Positions 22,073 through 30,257 of a DNA stretch of 64,000 nucleotides are shown piece after piece. Positions within the stretch are counted from its first letter, which is position 1. Each line of letters starts with the position of its first letter. Made by a program: the position numbers and the translations under genes. Location of the stretch: positions 186,001-250,000 of the forward strand of contig CAYNUS010000001.1 of assembly GCA_964400625.1 (NCBI GenBank), read 5' to 3'. Under the pieces are notes generated by a model. That model was not told where the DNA came from. It saw only the letters and a list, made by a program, of their open reading frames with translations, and did not search any database. This DNA is from DYFX01 sp964400625. GTDB taxonomy: Bacteria; Patescibacteriota; Patescibacteriia; SG8-24; DYFX01.

Positions 22073-22858
22073 TCAGCGGCGCATGCGGGCGAGGATGCCT
22101 TGGATGGCGTCGACGCGGATGACGACTTCCATGTGGTCGAGGAGCGGATCGACGTGGGCGGCGCAGCGCGGCGCCTTCGGGAACGGCGCGGAGACGTCGG
22201 CGGCGTCCTTGCACTTCAGCGCCTTCGCGAGCGCGCGCGTCTGCGCGTGGCGCGACTGGGCGCCGACGAGCGTGAGGCGGCGGCTCTTGGAGCCGCGGTA
22301 CCACGTCGCCAGGCGCTTCGCCGAGTCGGCGTAGAGCGCGTCGAGCGCGACGACGTGCGCGAGGCGGTCGTCGGAAAGCCACTCGCGGATGACGTAGATG
22401 CCGCCGCTGTGCGCGATGGCCGCGACCTTCGGCGGCGGCCGGGTACCGCCCTGCTTGCGGATCGACGAGAGCAGCGCGTCGAGCGACGTCCACTTCACCT
22501 TGCCGCGGTTGTTCACCGGGGCCTCGACGGCGACGAAGAGCGCGGAGAGGCCGCTCGCGGCGAACTGCGCGGGCAGGCCGTGCGCGTCCCAGATGCAATC
22601 GAGATACGGCCGCTTGCCGACGCACCGGTCGTAGCCGATGTCGTGGCCGTGCACGTAGACGACCGTGACGGCCGTCTTCGGGTCGTAGCCGGCGGGCGTC
22701 CAGAGATGCACGTTCCCCCGGCCCTTGCCGGCGGCGTAGCACCAGTGTTCCCCGCCTTCCTCGGCGACGGGCTTCTTGGGACAGCCGGCGGCCGAGGCCT
22801 TGCTTGCGGACACGAATGCGGCCAAGGAAAAGGCCAAGATCAGCGGAATCAGGCGCAT
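22073..22858 (-). CDS. Secreted alpha/beta-hydrolase-like protein
   Basis: A 261-residue protein with a signal peptide (RLIPLILAFSLAAFVSASKASAAG). The mature part has a disulfide-ready N-terminus (GCPKKPVAEEGGEHWCY), the strand VTVVYVHGHDIGYDRC with a likely oxyanion histidine-glycine, and the nucleophile elbow AIAHSGGIY (about residue 150). It is clearly paralogous to the N-terminal domain of the 656-residue fusion at 30226 (shared …HWCY…GNVHLWTP.GY…Y.DCIWDA…QFAASG..ALFVAVE). Substrate unknown. GGAG lies 6 bases before the ATG. Confidence 0.82.
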   Translation of the reverse strand: MRLIPLILAFSLAAFVSASKASAAGCPKKPVAEEGGEHWCYAAGKGRGNVHLWTPAGYDPKTAVTVVYVHGHDIGYDRCVGKRPYLDCIWDAHGLPAQFAASGLSALFVAVEAPVNNRGKVKWTSLDALLSSIRKQGGTRPPPKVAAIAHSGGIYVIREWLSDDRLAHVVALDALYADSAKRLATWYRGSKSRRLTLVGAQSRHAQTRALAKALKCKDAADVSAPFPKAPRCAAHVDPLLDHMEVVIRVDAIQGILARMRR

Positions 22859-22907
22859 GGAATCTCCAGGAAAGGACCGCTCCGCATCTTACGCCTCGCC
22901 GGGAAAA

Positions 22908-22936
22908 GGAAAAGACCGCCCTGCGAGGGGCGGTCA
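22908..22936 (-). terminator. Terminator with stop codon at its base
   Basis: GACCGCCCC-TCGCA-GGGCGGTC followed by TTTTCCTTTT on the minus strand. The stop codon (22934-22936) of the 86-residue gene overlaps the stem. Confidence 0.88.
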
Positions 22937-23194
22937 TGCCCAGTCGGCCTGAGGCCGCTCGGCTTCGAGACGGTCGTAGGCGGCGATGAGCTGCGCATGG
23001 GTGAAGCCCAGCGCCAGGAGCAGCCGCAAGGCCTGCCGGACGTCGTGGTCGGAAGCGATATCGACTTCCTCGCCGAGCATGAGACAGCGGCGAAGCCACG
23101 TGCGGCAGACGTGCCTGCCGATGCGGCGCGCCTTGAGGAGCGCGATCATCGCGTCCTTGGCCGTGAGGGAAAGCGCGGCGTTCTCGCGATACAT
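22934..23194 (-). CDS. Hypothetical protein, 86 residues
   Basis: An 86-residue helical protein (AKDAMIALLKARRIGRHVCRTWLRRCLMLGEEVDIASDHDVRQALRLLLALGFTHAQLIAAYDRLEAE) with a basic centre. No family is recognised. It starts one base after the membrane-protein gene and has AAAGGAG at good spacing, so the two are an operon. It is part of the block inserted between lemA and htpX. Confidence 0.7.
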   Translation of the reverse strand: MYRENAALSLTAKDAMIALLKARRIGRHVCRTWLRRCLMLGEEVDIASDHDVRQALRLLLALGFTHAQLIAAYDRLEAERPQADWA

Positions 23195-23195
23195 G

Positions 23196-23831
23196 TCAGG
23201 ACTCCTTTCCGTGGAAGATGGGGGCCTTGCCGCGGTCGTCGCGGAGGCGCATGCGCGCGTACCAGCGATGATACGCCGGCGCCGCGCGATGCAGCGCGAG
23301 CGTCGCGAGACCGAAGCCTTGGAGCAGGAAGAGGTGCTCGAGGAAGAGCGTCCGCGCGCCGGCGACGCGCGCCGAAGCTTCGGCGAAGCCCAGCGAGATC
23401 GCGAGCGCGGCAGCGTAGTCGAGCGGGAACTTCCCGAAGACCCAGCGGCTCCGCGCGTGCCACCAGACGCCGTCCTTCGTGAAACGTCCCGCGTAGTGCG
23501 GATTCAGGACGAACCAGAAGTAATCCCAGAGCGGGCACCAGGCGAAGTACAGCGCCCAGGCCTTCAGCTCCCCCGCCCCGGTCCACGGCACGCCCATGAG
23601 GAAGTGCGCGTGGAAGAGCAGGACCGGGAAGAAGAACATGAACGCGTGATAGCCGGTGAGCGGTTTGCCGTTCATGAGGACGCCGTACAGGCGGCCCCAG
23701 AATCCGGTCGTCCGGTACCAGGTCGGCATCTTCTCCGCCCAGCCGTAGCGGCCTTCGGACTCGATCTCGATGCAGGCGATGACGGCCGCGAACAGCGACC
23801 AGAACAGGACGTTGCCGATCTGCAGGGCCAT
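23196..23831 (-). CDS. Polytopic membrane protein, unknown function
   Basis: A 211-residue protein with about five hydrophobic segments (IGNVLFWSLFAAVIACIEI; YHAFMFFFPVLLFHAHFLMG; KAWALYFAWCPLWDYFWFVL; DYAAALAISLGFA; LFLLQGFGLATLALHRAA) and several histidine/tryptophan-rich loops (GVWWHARSRWVFG). No family is recognised. The start ATG has AAGGAGG. It is the first gene of the minus-strand block separating lemA from htpX. Confidence 0.78.
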   Translation of the reverse strand: MALQIGNVLFWSLFAAVIACIEIESEGRYGWAEKMPTWYRTTGFWGRLYGVLMNGKPLTGYHAFMFFFPVLLFHAHFLMGVPWTGAGELKAWALYFAWCPLWDYFWFVLNPHYAGRFTKDGVWWHARSRWVFGKFPLDYAAALAISLGFAEASARVAGARTLFLEHLFLLQGFGLATLALHRAAPAYHRWYARMRLRDDRGKAPIFHGKES

Positions 23832-23916
23832 GCGGCCTCCTTTTCGGGTTCCGATGCAAGGAACGACCGCTGAAATTAGCGCAAATACCGTCCGGCGTCA
23901 ACCGGAAGTTATCCAA

Positions 23917-23945
23917 TTGTCCCTGAGCCTAAAAAACGGTAGAAT
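23917..23945 (+). promoter_or_regulatory. htpX promoter
   Basis: TTGTCC and TAGAAT are separated by exactly 17 bases, 40 bases before the htpX ATG. It is a well-formed housekeeping promoter with a real leader, unlike the leaderless units nearby. Confidence 0.65.
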
Positions 23946-23985
23946 GCGTGCGTATCCGACGCATTATAGATGTATCGCGCGTTCC

Positions 23986-24867
23986 ATGTACTCCCAAATC
24001 ACCGCCAACAAGCGAAAAAGCGTCCTGCTCATCCTCCTGTTCCTCGGCTTGGTCATCGGTCTCGGCTGGCTCATCGACGCCTCGTACGATTCCGGCGGCA
24101 TCATCACCCTGATCGCCCTCGGCTACGCGATCGTGACCGCGCTCGTGAGCTACTACTCCGGCGACAAGATGGCGCTCTGGGCCTCGGGCGCGCGGGAGAT
24201 CAAGAAAGAGGATTCCCCGGAACTCTGGCGGCTCGTCGAGAACCTCTGCATCGCGGGCGGACAGCCGATGCCGAAGGTCCACATCATCGACGACCCGGCG
24301 CCGAACGCCTTCGCCACCGGGCGCGACCCGAAGACCTCCTCCGTCGCCTTCACGACCGGCCTCCTCCAGCGCCTCGACCGGACCGAACTCGAAGGCGTCG
24401 TCGCGCATGAGCTCTCTCACATCAGGAACTACGACATCCGCGTCATGACGATCGTCGTCGTGCTGGTCGGCGTCGTCGCGGTCATGGCCGACCTCTTCCT
24501 GCGCATCAGCTGGAGCGGCGGCAACCGCAAGCGCGAAGGCGGCAACGTCCTCCTCATCCTCGGTCTCGTCGCCATCATCCTGGCGCCCATCATCGCCAAC
24601 CTCGTGAAGCTCGCCGTCTCGCGGAGGCGCGAATACCTGGCGGACGCCTCGGGCGCGCTGCTGACGAGATATCCCGAAGGACTGGCCCGCGCGCTCGAGA
24701 AGATCTCGTCCTACGAAGGCCCGATGAAGCACGCGCACTCCGCCACCGCCCACATGTTCATCTCGAACCCGTTCGGGAGGGGCGGCTGGGCGGCCGGCCT
24801 CACCTCCACGCATCCCCCGGTCGAGAAGCGCATCGCGGCGCTCAGGCAGATGGGAACGACGACCTAA
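23986..24867 (+). CDS. htpX: Membrane zinc metalloprotease HtpX
   Basis: A 293-residue M48 protease for membrane protein quality control. It has two N-terminal transmembrane helices (SVLLILLFLGLVIGLGWLI and GGIITLIALGYAIVTALVSYYSG) and the zinc motif VVAHELSHIRNYD (about residues 138-150). Two further helices and the third ligand in RRREYLADASGALLTRYPEGLA follow. The ATG at 23986 matches the family start (MYSQITANKRKS). It has its own promoter because lemA is no longer adjacent. Confidence 0.96.
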   Translation: MYSQITANKRKSVLLILLFLGLVIGLGWLIDASYDSGGIITLIALGYAIVTALVSYYSGDKMALWASGAREIKKEDSPELWRLVENLCIAGGQPMPKVHIIDDPAPNAFATGRDPKTSSVAFTTGLLQRLDRTELEGVVAHELSHIRNYDIRVMTIVVVLVGVVAVMADLFLRISWSGGNRKREGGNVLLILGLVAIILAPIIANLVKLAVSRRREYLADASGALLTRYPEGLARALEKISSYEGPMKHAHSATAHMFISNPFGRGGWAAGLTSTHPPVEKRIAALRQMGTTT

Positions 24868-24875
24868 CGATGCAT

Positions 24876-24964
24876 GTCATTCCGAGCGAGGCATTCCAGC
24901 CGAGCGACAGGAATCGCTTTTAAAAGGGATCCCTAACGCCCCGCACCGCGGGGCTCGGGATGAC
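24876..24964. repeat. GTCATTCCGAG palindromic repeat
   Basis: GTCATTCCGAG…CTCGGGATGAC with internal CCCCGCACCGCGGGG hairpin, between htpX and clpC. It is related to the copies at 18069, 43221 and 62229. Confidence 0.7.
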
Positions 24965-24979
24965 GCATAAGCAACCACC

Positions 24980-27517
24980 ATGAACGCGGAAATCCTCGAC
25001 AAGTTCTCCACGCATCTCAAGAACGCCCTCGTCCGCGCGTACGCGCTCGCGCAGGAGCTGCGCCAGCCGGCCATCGAGCCGCGCCACCTGATGTACGCGC
25101 TCGCCGCGCAGAAGGGATCGATCGCCTCCGAAGTGCTGACCAAGCTCGGGCTCTCGTCCGACGACATCAAGCGCTTCGTCGCGGAGCGCGCCGACGGCAA
25201 GCCGTTCGCGCCTCCGGCGCTCGACGCCGCGGCCGCCGACGCCTCGCCGAAGCTCTCGGCGGAAGCGAAGCGCACGATCGAGAAGGCCGTGCTCACCGCC
25301 AGCCAGCACGAGCACAAGTACGTCGGCACGGAGCACCTCCTCTCCGCCATCCTGCAGGTCTCGGGCGACGCGCTCGAGCCGTACTTCGAATCGCGCGGCA
25401 TCCCGCTCAAGGCCGTGAAGGACCAGATCGCGGGCGTACTGAAGTCCACCTCGAAGTTCCCCGACATGACGGAGACCTTCGGCGCCAAGAAGGGCGAGAC
25501 CAAGGACGCGAAGAAGGACGCCAAGGGCAAGGCCAAATCCCCTGCCGCGGGCAAGGCCGCCAAGACCCCGGCGCTCGACTTCTTCGGCGTCGACATGACC
25601 GACAAGAAGTACGTCCAGAAGCTCGAGGACGTCATCGGCCGCGAGAAGGAGGTCGAGCGCATGATCCAGGTGCTCTGCCGCAAGACCAAGAACAACCCCG
25701 TCCTCCTGGGCGAACCCGGCGTCGGCAAGACCGCCATCGTCGAAGGCCTCGCCAAGAAGCTCGCGGCCGGACAGGTGCCGCCAGCGCTCGAAGGCAAGCG
25801 CATCATCTCGGTGGACCTCGGCCTGATCATCGCTGGCACCATCTATCGCGGCGAATTCGAATCGAGGCTCAAGCAGATCATCGACGAGGTGAAGGCGCAT
25901 CCGGAGATCGTCCTCTTCATCGACGAGCTCCACATGATCATGGGCGCCGGCGCCGCCTCCGGCTCCATCGACGCCGCCAACATCCTGAAGCCCGCGCTCG
26001 CCCGCGGCGAGATCCGCTGCATCGGCGCGACCACCATCGCCGAATACAAGAAGCACATCGAGGCCGACGGCGCGCTCGAACGCCGCTTCCAGTCCGTGCA
26101 GGTCGCCGAGCCGACGCCGGAACAGGCCGTGCACATCCTGAAGGGCCTGCGCGAGTCGTTCGAGAACTTCCACGGCATCAAGATCGGCGACGCCGCCATC
26201 GAGGCCGCCGTGCAGATGTCGGTGCGCTACATGCAGGACCGCTTCCTGCCGGACAAGGCCATCGACCTCGTCGACGAGGCCGCCGCGATGCTGCGCGTGA
26301 ACGAAGGCCAGGATCCGCAGGCGCTCCAGACGCGCGAGGTCGAAGGCAAGCTCGAGGACGTGCGCGCCAAGAAGCGCGAGGCCGTCGTCGGCGAGAACTT
26401 CACCGAAGCGCTCGCGCTCAAGGAGCACGAGAAGGCGCTCAAGAAGAAGATGGAGACGCTCGAACGCGGCCGCGCGGACGAGCCGCAGACGGAAGTCACC
26501 GCCGCCGACGTCGCCAAGGTCGTCGCGCGCTCGACCGGCGTGCCCGTCGAGGATCTGGTCTTCGAGGAGAAGCGCCAGCTCGTCGATCTCGAGGAGAAGC
26601 TCAAGGCCCGCGTGGTCGGCCAGGACGAGGCCGTGAAATCGGTCGCCGAATCCATCCGCCGCGCCCGCCTCGGCCTCGCGAGCCCCAACCGCCCGCTCGC
26701 CTCCTTCCTGTTCATGGGCCCCTCGGGCGTGGGCAAGACGGAGCTCGCCAAGGCCATCGCCGAGACCGTCTTCCGCGACAAGGAAGCCTTCGTGCGCGTC
26801 GACATGTCGGAGTTCACCGAGAGCTTCAACATCTCGAAGCTCATCGGCTCCCCCGCCGGCTACGTCGGCTACCGCGACTCGAACAAGTTCGCCGACGCCG
26901 TGAAGCGCCGTCCGTATTCGGTCGTGCTCTTCGACGAGCTCGAGAAGGCGCATCCCGACATCCTGAACCTCTTCCTGCAGATCTTCGAGGACGGCCACCT
27001 CACCGACGCCACCGGCAAGAAGATCAACTTCAAGAACACGATCATCATCATGACGTCGAACGTCGGTTCGGAGCATCTCCGCACCGCCACGGTCGGCTTC
27101 GGCACCGGCGCGAGCAAGGACGCGACCATGGCCGAGAAGTTCCAGGACGTGAAGAGCTCGATGCTCCAGGACCTCGAGCGCCAGTTCCGCCCCGAGTTCG
27201 TGAACCGCATCGACAAGGTCATCCTCTTCCGCCCGCTCGACCTCGCGAGCTTGCAGAAGATCGTGAGCCTCCACATGAACGACCTGAACCGCCGCCTCGA
27301 GGCCGAGCACCGCATCAAGATCGCCCTCACGGCCCAGGGCCAGAAGCTCCTCGCCGAGAAGAGCTTCATCCCCCTGCAAGGCGCGCGCGGCGTCCGCAAG
27401 ACCATCCAGGAGATGGTCGAGAACCTCGTCGCCGAACGCCTCTTGGGCGGCGCGCACGCGCCCGGAGAGACGGTGCGCCTGACGGTCAAAGATGATACAC
27501 TTATCGTGAAGCCTTAG
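24980..27517 (+). CDS. clpC: ATP-dependent Clp protease ATP-binding subunit (ClpC-like)
   Basis: An 845-residue Hsp100 unfoldase. It has an N-terminal double Clp-N domain (residues about 1-150), an alanine/lysine-rich linker (about 170-200), the first AAA+ module with Walker A GEPGVGKT (about 245), and a middle region (GKLEDVRAKKREAVVGENFTEALALKEHEKALKKK). The second AAA+ module has GPSGVGKT (about 580) and FDELEKAHPDI. It unfolds substrates for ClpP. No clpP gene is in the window. The unusual alanine/lysine linker between the N-domain and first ATPase is the only oddity. Confidence 0.95.
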   Translation: MNAEILDKFSTHLKNALVRAYALAQELRQPAIEPRHLMYALAAQKGSIASEVLTKLGLSSDDIKRFVAERADGKPFAPPALDAAAADASPKLSAEAKRTIEKAVLTASQHEHKYVGTEHLLSAILQVSGDALEPYFESRGIPLKAVKDQIAGVLKSTSKFPDMTETFGAKKGETKDAKKDAKGKAKSPAAGKAAKTPALDFFGVDMTDKKYVQKLEDVIGREKEVERMIQVLCRKTKNNPVLLGEPGVGKTAIVEGLAKKLAAGQVPPALEGKRIISVDLGLIIAGTIYRGEFESRLKQIIDEVKAHPEIVLFIDELHMIMGAGAASGSIDAANILKPALARGEIRCIGATTIAEYKKHIEADGALERRFQSVQVAEPTPEQAVHILKGLRESFENFHGIKIGDAAIEAAVQMSVRYMQDRFLPDKAIDLVDEAAAMLRVNEGQDPQALQTREVEGKLEDVRAKKREAVVGENFTEALALKEHEKALKKKMETLERGRADEPQTEVTAADVAKVVARSTGVPVEDLVFEEKRQLVDLEEKLKARVVGQDEAVKSVAESIRRARLGLASPNRPLASFLFMGPSGVGKTELAKAIAETVFRDKEAFVRVDMSEFTESFNISKLIGSPAGYVGYRDSNKFADAVKRRPYSVVLFDELEKAHPDILNLFLQIFEDGHLTDATGKKINFKNTIIIMTSNVGSEHLRTATVGFGTGASKDATMAEKFQDVKSSMLQDLERQFRPEFVNRIDKVILFRPLDLASLQKIVSLHMNDLNRRLEAEHRIKIALTAQGQKLLAEKSFIPLQGARGVRKTIQEMVENLVAERLLGGAHAPGETVRLTVKDDTLIVKP

Positions 27518-27527
27518 CGTTTTTCGT

Positions 27528-28388
27528 ATGGCTGAGCCGGGAGGATCGGCACCGTCGCGGAGGGATCTGGCCAATGAGGCCCGGCTTCGCGTCGCGCGCC
27601 GAGAATCCCCTCCCGCCGCCCAGCCGGGACCGAACATGAGCGACCAGGCGGCCGAACAGGCGCGCGCGATGCGGACGGAACGCTCTTCCGACGAAGCCGC
27701 TCGGCAGAACATCGAGCGCCGCCAGGGCATCACGCAGAAGGCCGGCGTGCAGATCGACCGCCGGCGCGTCGAGTACACGCCCGAGACGCAGGTCGGGGAC
27801 CTCTCGATCTCCCGCGGGCGCATGGTGACCGAGCGCGAGGAGATGGGCGCCGGGGCGCGCGACCGCGGCGCCGGAGCGGCGCTCCGGCAGCAGCGCTTCG
27901 AAGGCCAGCTGAACCGCCAGCGGCGCAAGATCGGGAAGCCCGGCGGAGGCGGCGGGGTCTCGCCCCAACAGGCCATGAACCTCGCCAAGAAGAACCCGTA
28001 CGCGATGGCGGCCACGACGGCGCTCTCCGGTCTGCAGGGGAACTTCTCCACCGCGGAGATCACCCAATCCTTCGGCCGCGGCTGCGTCCGGGCGCTCTGG
28101 GCCAACCTCTGGCTGACCTTCGGCCACGCCATCTACTTCATCGGCATCATCTTCTTCCTCTCCTGGAGCTCGAGGTTCGCCAGGCGGTACCTGCCGCAGC
28201 TCGGAGAAGAATGGTTCCCGGCCGAACTCCTGAAGATGATCCCGAAGGTCGTCCTCATCCCCCTCAAGCTCGCGGAACTCGTCGGCATCCTCTTCGTCCT
28301 GTTCTGGGTCCTGCTCCTGGACATCACCTGCATCGGCCTCTTCGCCCTCATGCTCGGCATCATCCTCACGGCGGCCGGCGCCGTCTGA
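27528..28388 (+). CDS. T4SS-locus membrane protein with long basic N-terminus
   Basis: A 286-residue protein. The first 180 residues are hydrophilic, arginine- and glutamine-rich and probably disordered. Three hydrophobic segments then follow (ALWANLWLTFGHAIYFIGIIFFLSW; LLKMIPKVVLIPLKLAELVGILFVLFWVLLL; ITCIGLFALMLGIILTAAGAV). It is the first gene of a plus-strand run leading to the pilin-hydrolase fusions and probably belongs to the secretion apparatus. No family is recognised. Confidence 0.72.
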   Translation: MAEPGGSAPSRRDLANEARLRVARRESPPAAQPGPNMSDQAAEQARAMRTERSSDEAARQNIERRQGITQKAGVQIDRRRVEYTPETQVGDLSISRGRMVTEREEMGAGARDRGAGAALRQQRFEGQLNRQRRKIGKPGGGGGVSPQQAMNLAKKNPYAMAATTALSGLQGNFSTAEITQSFGRGCVRALWANLWLTFGHAIYFIGIIFFLSWSSRFARRYLPQLGEEWFPAELLKMIPKVVLIPLKLAELVGILFVLFWVLLLDITCIGLFALMLGIILTAAGAV

Positions 28389-28393
28389 ACGCT

Positions 28394-29614
28394 ATGATCA
28401 AGAAAATCGCCCTCATCATCCTGTTCCTCGGCGCCACGGTCGGCATGGCGTTCCTGCTGTTCCGTTTCTTCTTCGCGGGCCCGGAGGCCGAACCTCCGGT
28501 GACCGAACCTCCGGTGACGACGCCGGGCGGCGGATTGCCGACGGCCGGCGAAGGCACGCTGCCGGACGGCACGATCGTCGGACCGGACGGACTTCCGATC
28601 TCGCCTGGGACCGTCACGCCGGGCGGACAGCCCACGGAACCGACGGCGCCCGCCGTCGCGGTCGGCGAACCCGGCGCGATCGCGACCGTCGCGTTCGCCA
28701 CGAACGCCGGACTCGACTACTACAACGCGGCCGACGGCCGCTTCTACCGCATCGACGGCGACGGCAATTCCGTCCGGCTCTCGGACCGCAGCTTCCCGGA
28801 AATCCAGGACGCGACCTTCGCGCAGGACGGCAGCAAGGCCGTCATCGAGTTCCCCGACGCCTCGAAGATCGTCTACGACTTCGAGGCGGAGACGCAGATC
28901 ACGCTCCCGAAGCATTGGGAGGACTTCGCCTTCAGCGCCGACAGCGACAGCTTCGTCGCCAAGTCCATCGGCCTCGATCCTTCCAACCGCTGGCTCGTGC
29001 TCGCCGCTTCCGACGGCTCGAGCGCGCGGCTGATCGAACCCCTCGGCGAGAACGCCGACAAGGTCACGGTCAGCGTCTCCCCCGACGCGTCCATCCTCGC
29101 CTTCTCCGCCACCGCCGACCCTGTCGGCTTCGACACGCGCGACCTCCTGCCCATCGGCCCGAACGGCGAGAACCTGAAGGCGATGCGCGTCGAGGGGTTC
29201 GACTTCATCCCCCAGTGGTCGCCGGACGGGAAGCGCCTGGTCTACAGCACGGCCTCGAGCATCGACGACTTCCTGCCGGCGATCTGGGTCACCCGCGCCG
29301 ACGGCAACCAGGTCGGCGGCAGCCGCGTGAAGCTGAACGTGCGCACCTGGGCCGACAAGTGCACCTTCGCCGGTCCGGACGTCATGTACTGCGCGGAACC
29401 GCAGAGCCTGCCCTCCGGCGCGGGCCTCCAGCGCGACATCGCCGACGGCACGGAGGACCGCATCCTCCGCATCGACCTCGTCTCCGGCGCGACGAGGAAG
29501 GTCAGTCCCGAGGATTTCGGCCTGACGGTGAAATCCCTGAGCGTGTCCGACGACGGCTCCGAGCTCTTCGTCGTCGGCCAGTCCGGCGCCATCACCAAAG
29601 TCGAACTCTTCTGA
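28394..29614 (+). CDS. Membrane-anchored beta-propeller-like protein
   Basis: A 406-residue protein with an N-terminal membrane anchor (IALIILFLGATVGMAFLLFRFFF), a glycine/proline-rich linker (about residues 35-95) and a domain built from repeated WD40/PD40-like blades (for example VSPDASILAFSATADP, WSPDGKRLVYSTASS, VSDDGSELFVVG). PD40 propellers act as protein-interaction platforms. The gene starts 5 bases after the previous stop, in the plus-strand envelope/T4SS operon. Confidence 0.8.
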   Translation: MIKKIALIILFLGATVGMAFLLFRFFFAGPEAEPPVTEPPVTTPGGGLPTAGEGTLPDGTIVGPDGLPISPGTVTPGGQPTEPTAPAVAVGEPGAIATVAFATNAGLDYYNAADGRFYRIDGDGNSVRLSDRSFPEIQDATFAQDGSKAVIEFPDASKIVYDFEAETQITLPKHWEDFAFSADSDSFVAKSIGLDPSNRWLVLAASDGSSARLIEPLGENADKVTVSVSPDASILAFSATADPVGFDTRDLLPIGPNGENLKAMRVEGFDFIPQWSPDGKRLVYSTASSIDDFLPAIWVTRADGNQVGGSRVKLNVRTWADKCTFAGPDVMYCAEPQSLPSGAGLQRDIADGTEDRILRIDLVSGATRKVSPEDFGLTVKSLSVSDDGSELFVVGQSGAITKVELF

Positions 29615-29615
29615 T

Positions 29616-30257
29616 ATGCATTGGAAAAGCCGCCTGTTCACCCTCGGAACGGCCCTGATCGGTTTCGGCGTGCTCGCGGCCTACTGGACGGCCGCGACCG
29701 AGCCCGCGCCGGAGGAGCCGGTCGCGGAAGAGGCGGAAGCCCCCTCCCCCATCACGACGCCGTTCGTGACCGTCGTCGATCCCTCCAAAGGCCCGAAGGA
29801 CGCCGAGGTGACGATCGTCGAGTTCGGCGATCACGCCTGCCCGTACTGCAAGTCCACGCAGGATGCCGTCGACCGCCTGCTCGCCGCCCATCCGTCGCGC
29901 GTGCGATTCGTCTGGAAGTCCGCGCCGAGCCCCCTGCACGCCGGCGCCGACGTCGCCGCCGCGGCGGCGCTCTGCGCGCATCGGCAAGGGAAGTTCTGGG
30001 AGTACCACGAGCTGCTGTTCGAGAACCCCTCGATGTTCGATCAGGCCTCGATGGTCATCCTCGCGAGCGACCTCCGCCTCGACGGCGCCGCCTTCGGGGA
30101 ATGCCTCGCGAGCGGCGCGACGCGGCCGCTCGTCGAACGCACGGTGCTGGAGGCGCGGGCGCTCGGATTGACAGGCGTCCCGACCGTCTTCGTGAACGGC
30201 ATGCGCTACGAAGGCGCCATGAACTATGAGCAGCTCCTTGCGGCTGCGGGCCTCTAG
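29616..30257 (+). CDS. DsbA-family thiol-disulfide oxidoreductase
   Basis: A 213-residue membrane-anchored oxidoreductase. N-terminal helix LFTLGTALIGFGVLAAYW, acidic proline-rich linker, then a thioredoxin-like domain with the active site CPYC at about residues 75-78. A helical insertion and the cis-proline segment GVPTVFVNG near the C-terminus follow. It would introduce or isomerise disulfides in exported proteins. The cysteine-rich secreted proteins of this window, including the 3010-residue one, are obvious candidate clients. It overlaps the next gene by 32 bases. Confidence 0.93.
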   Translation: MHWKSRLFTLGTALIGFGVLAAYWTAATEPAPEEPVAEEAEAPSPITTPFVTVVDPSKGPKDAEVTIVEFGDHACPYCKSTQDAVDRLLAAHPSRVRFVWKSAPSPLHAGADVAAAAALCAHRQGKFWEYHELLFENPSMFDQASMVILASDLRLDGAAFGECLASGATRPLVERTVLEARALGLTGVPTVFVNGMRYEGAMNYEQLLAAAGL

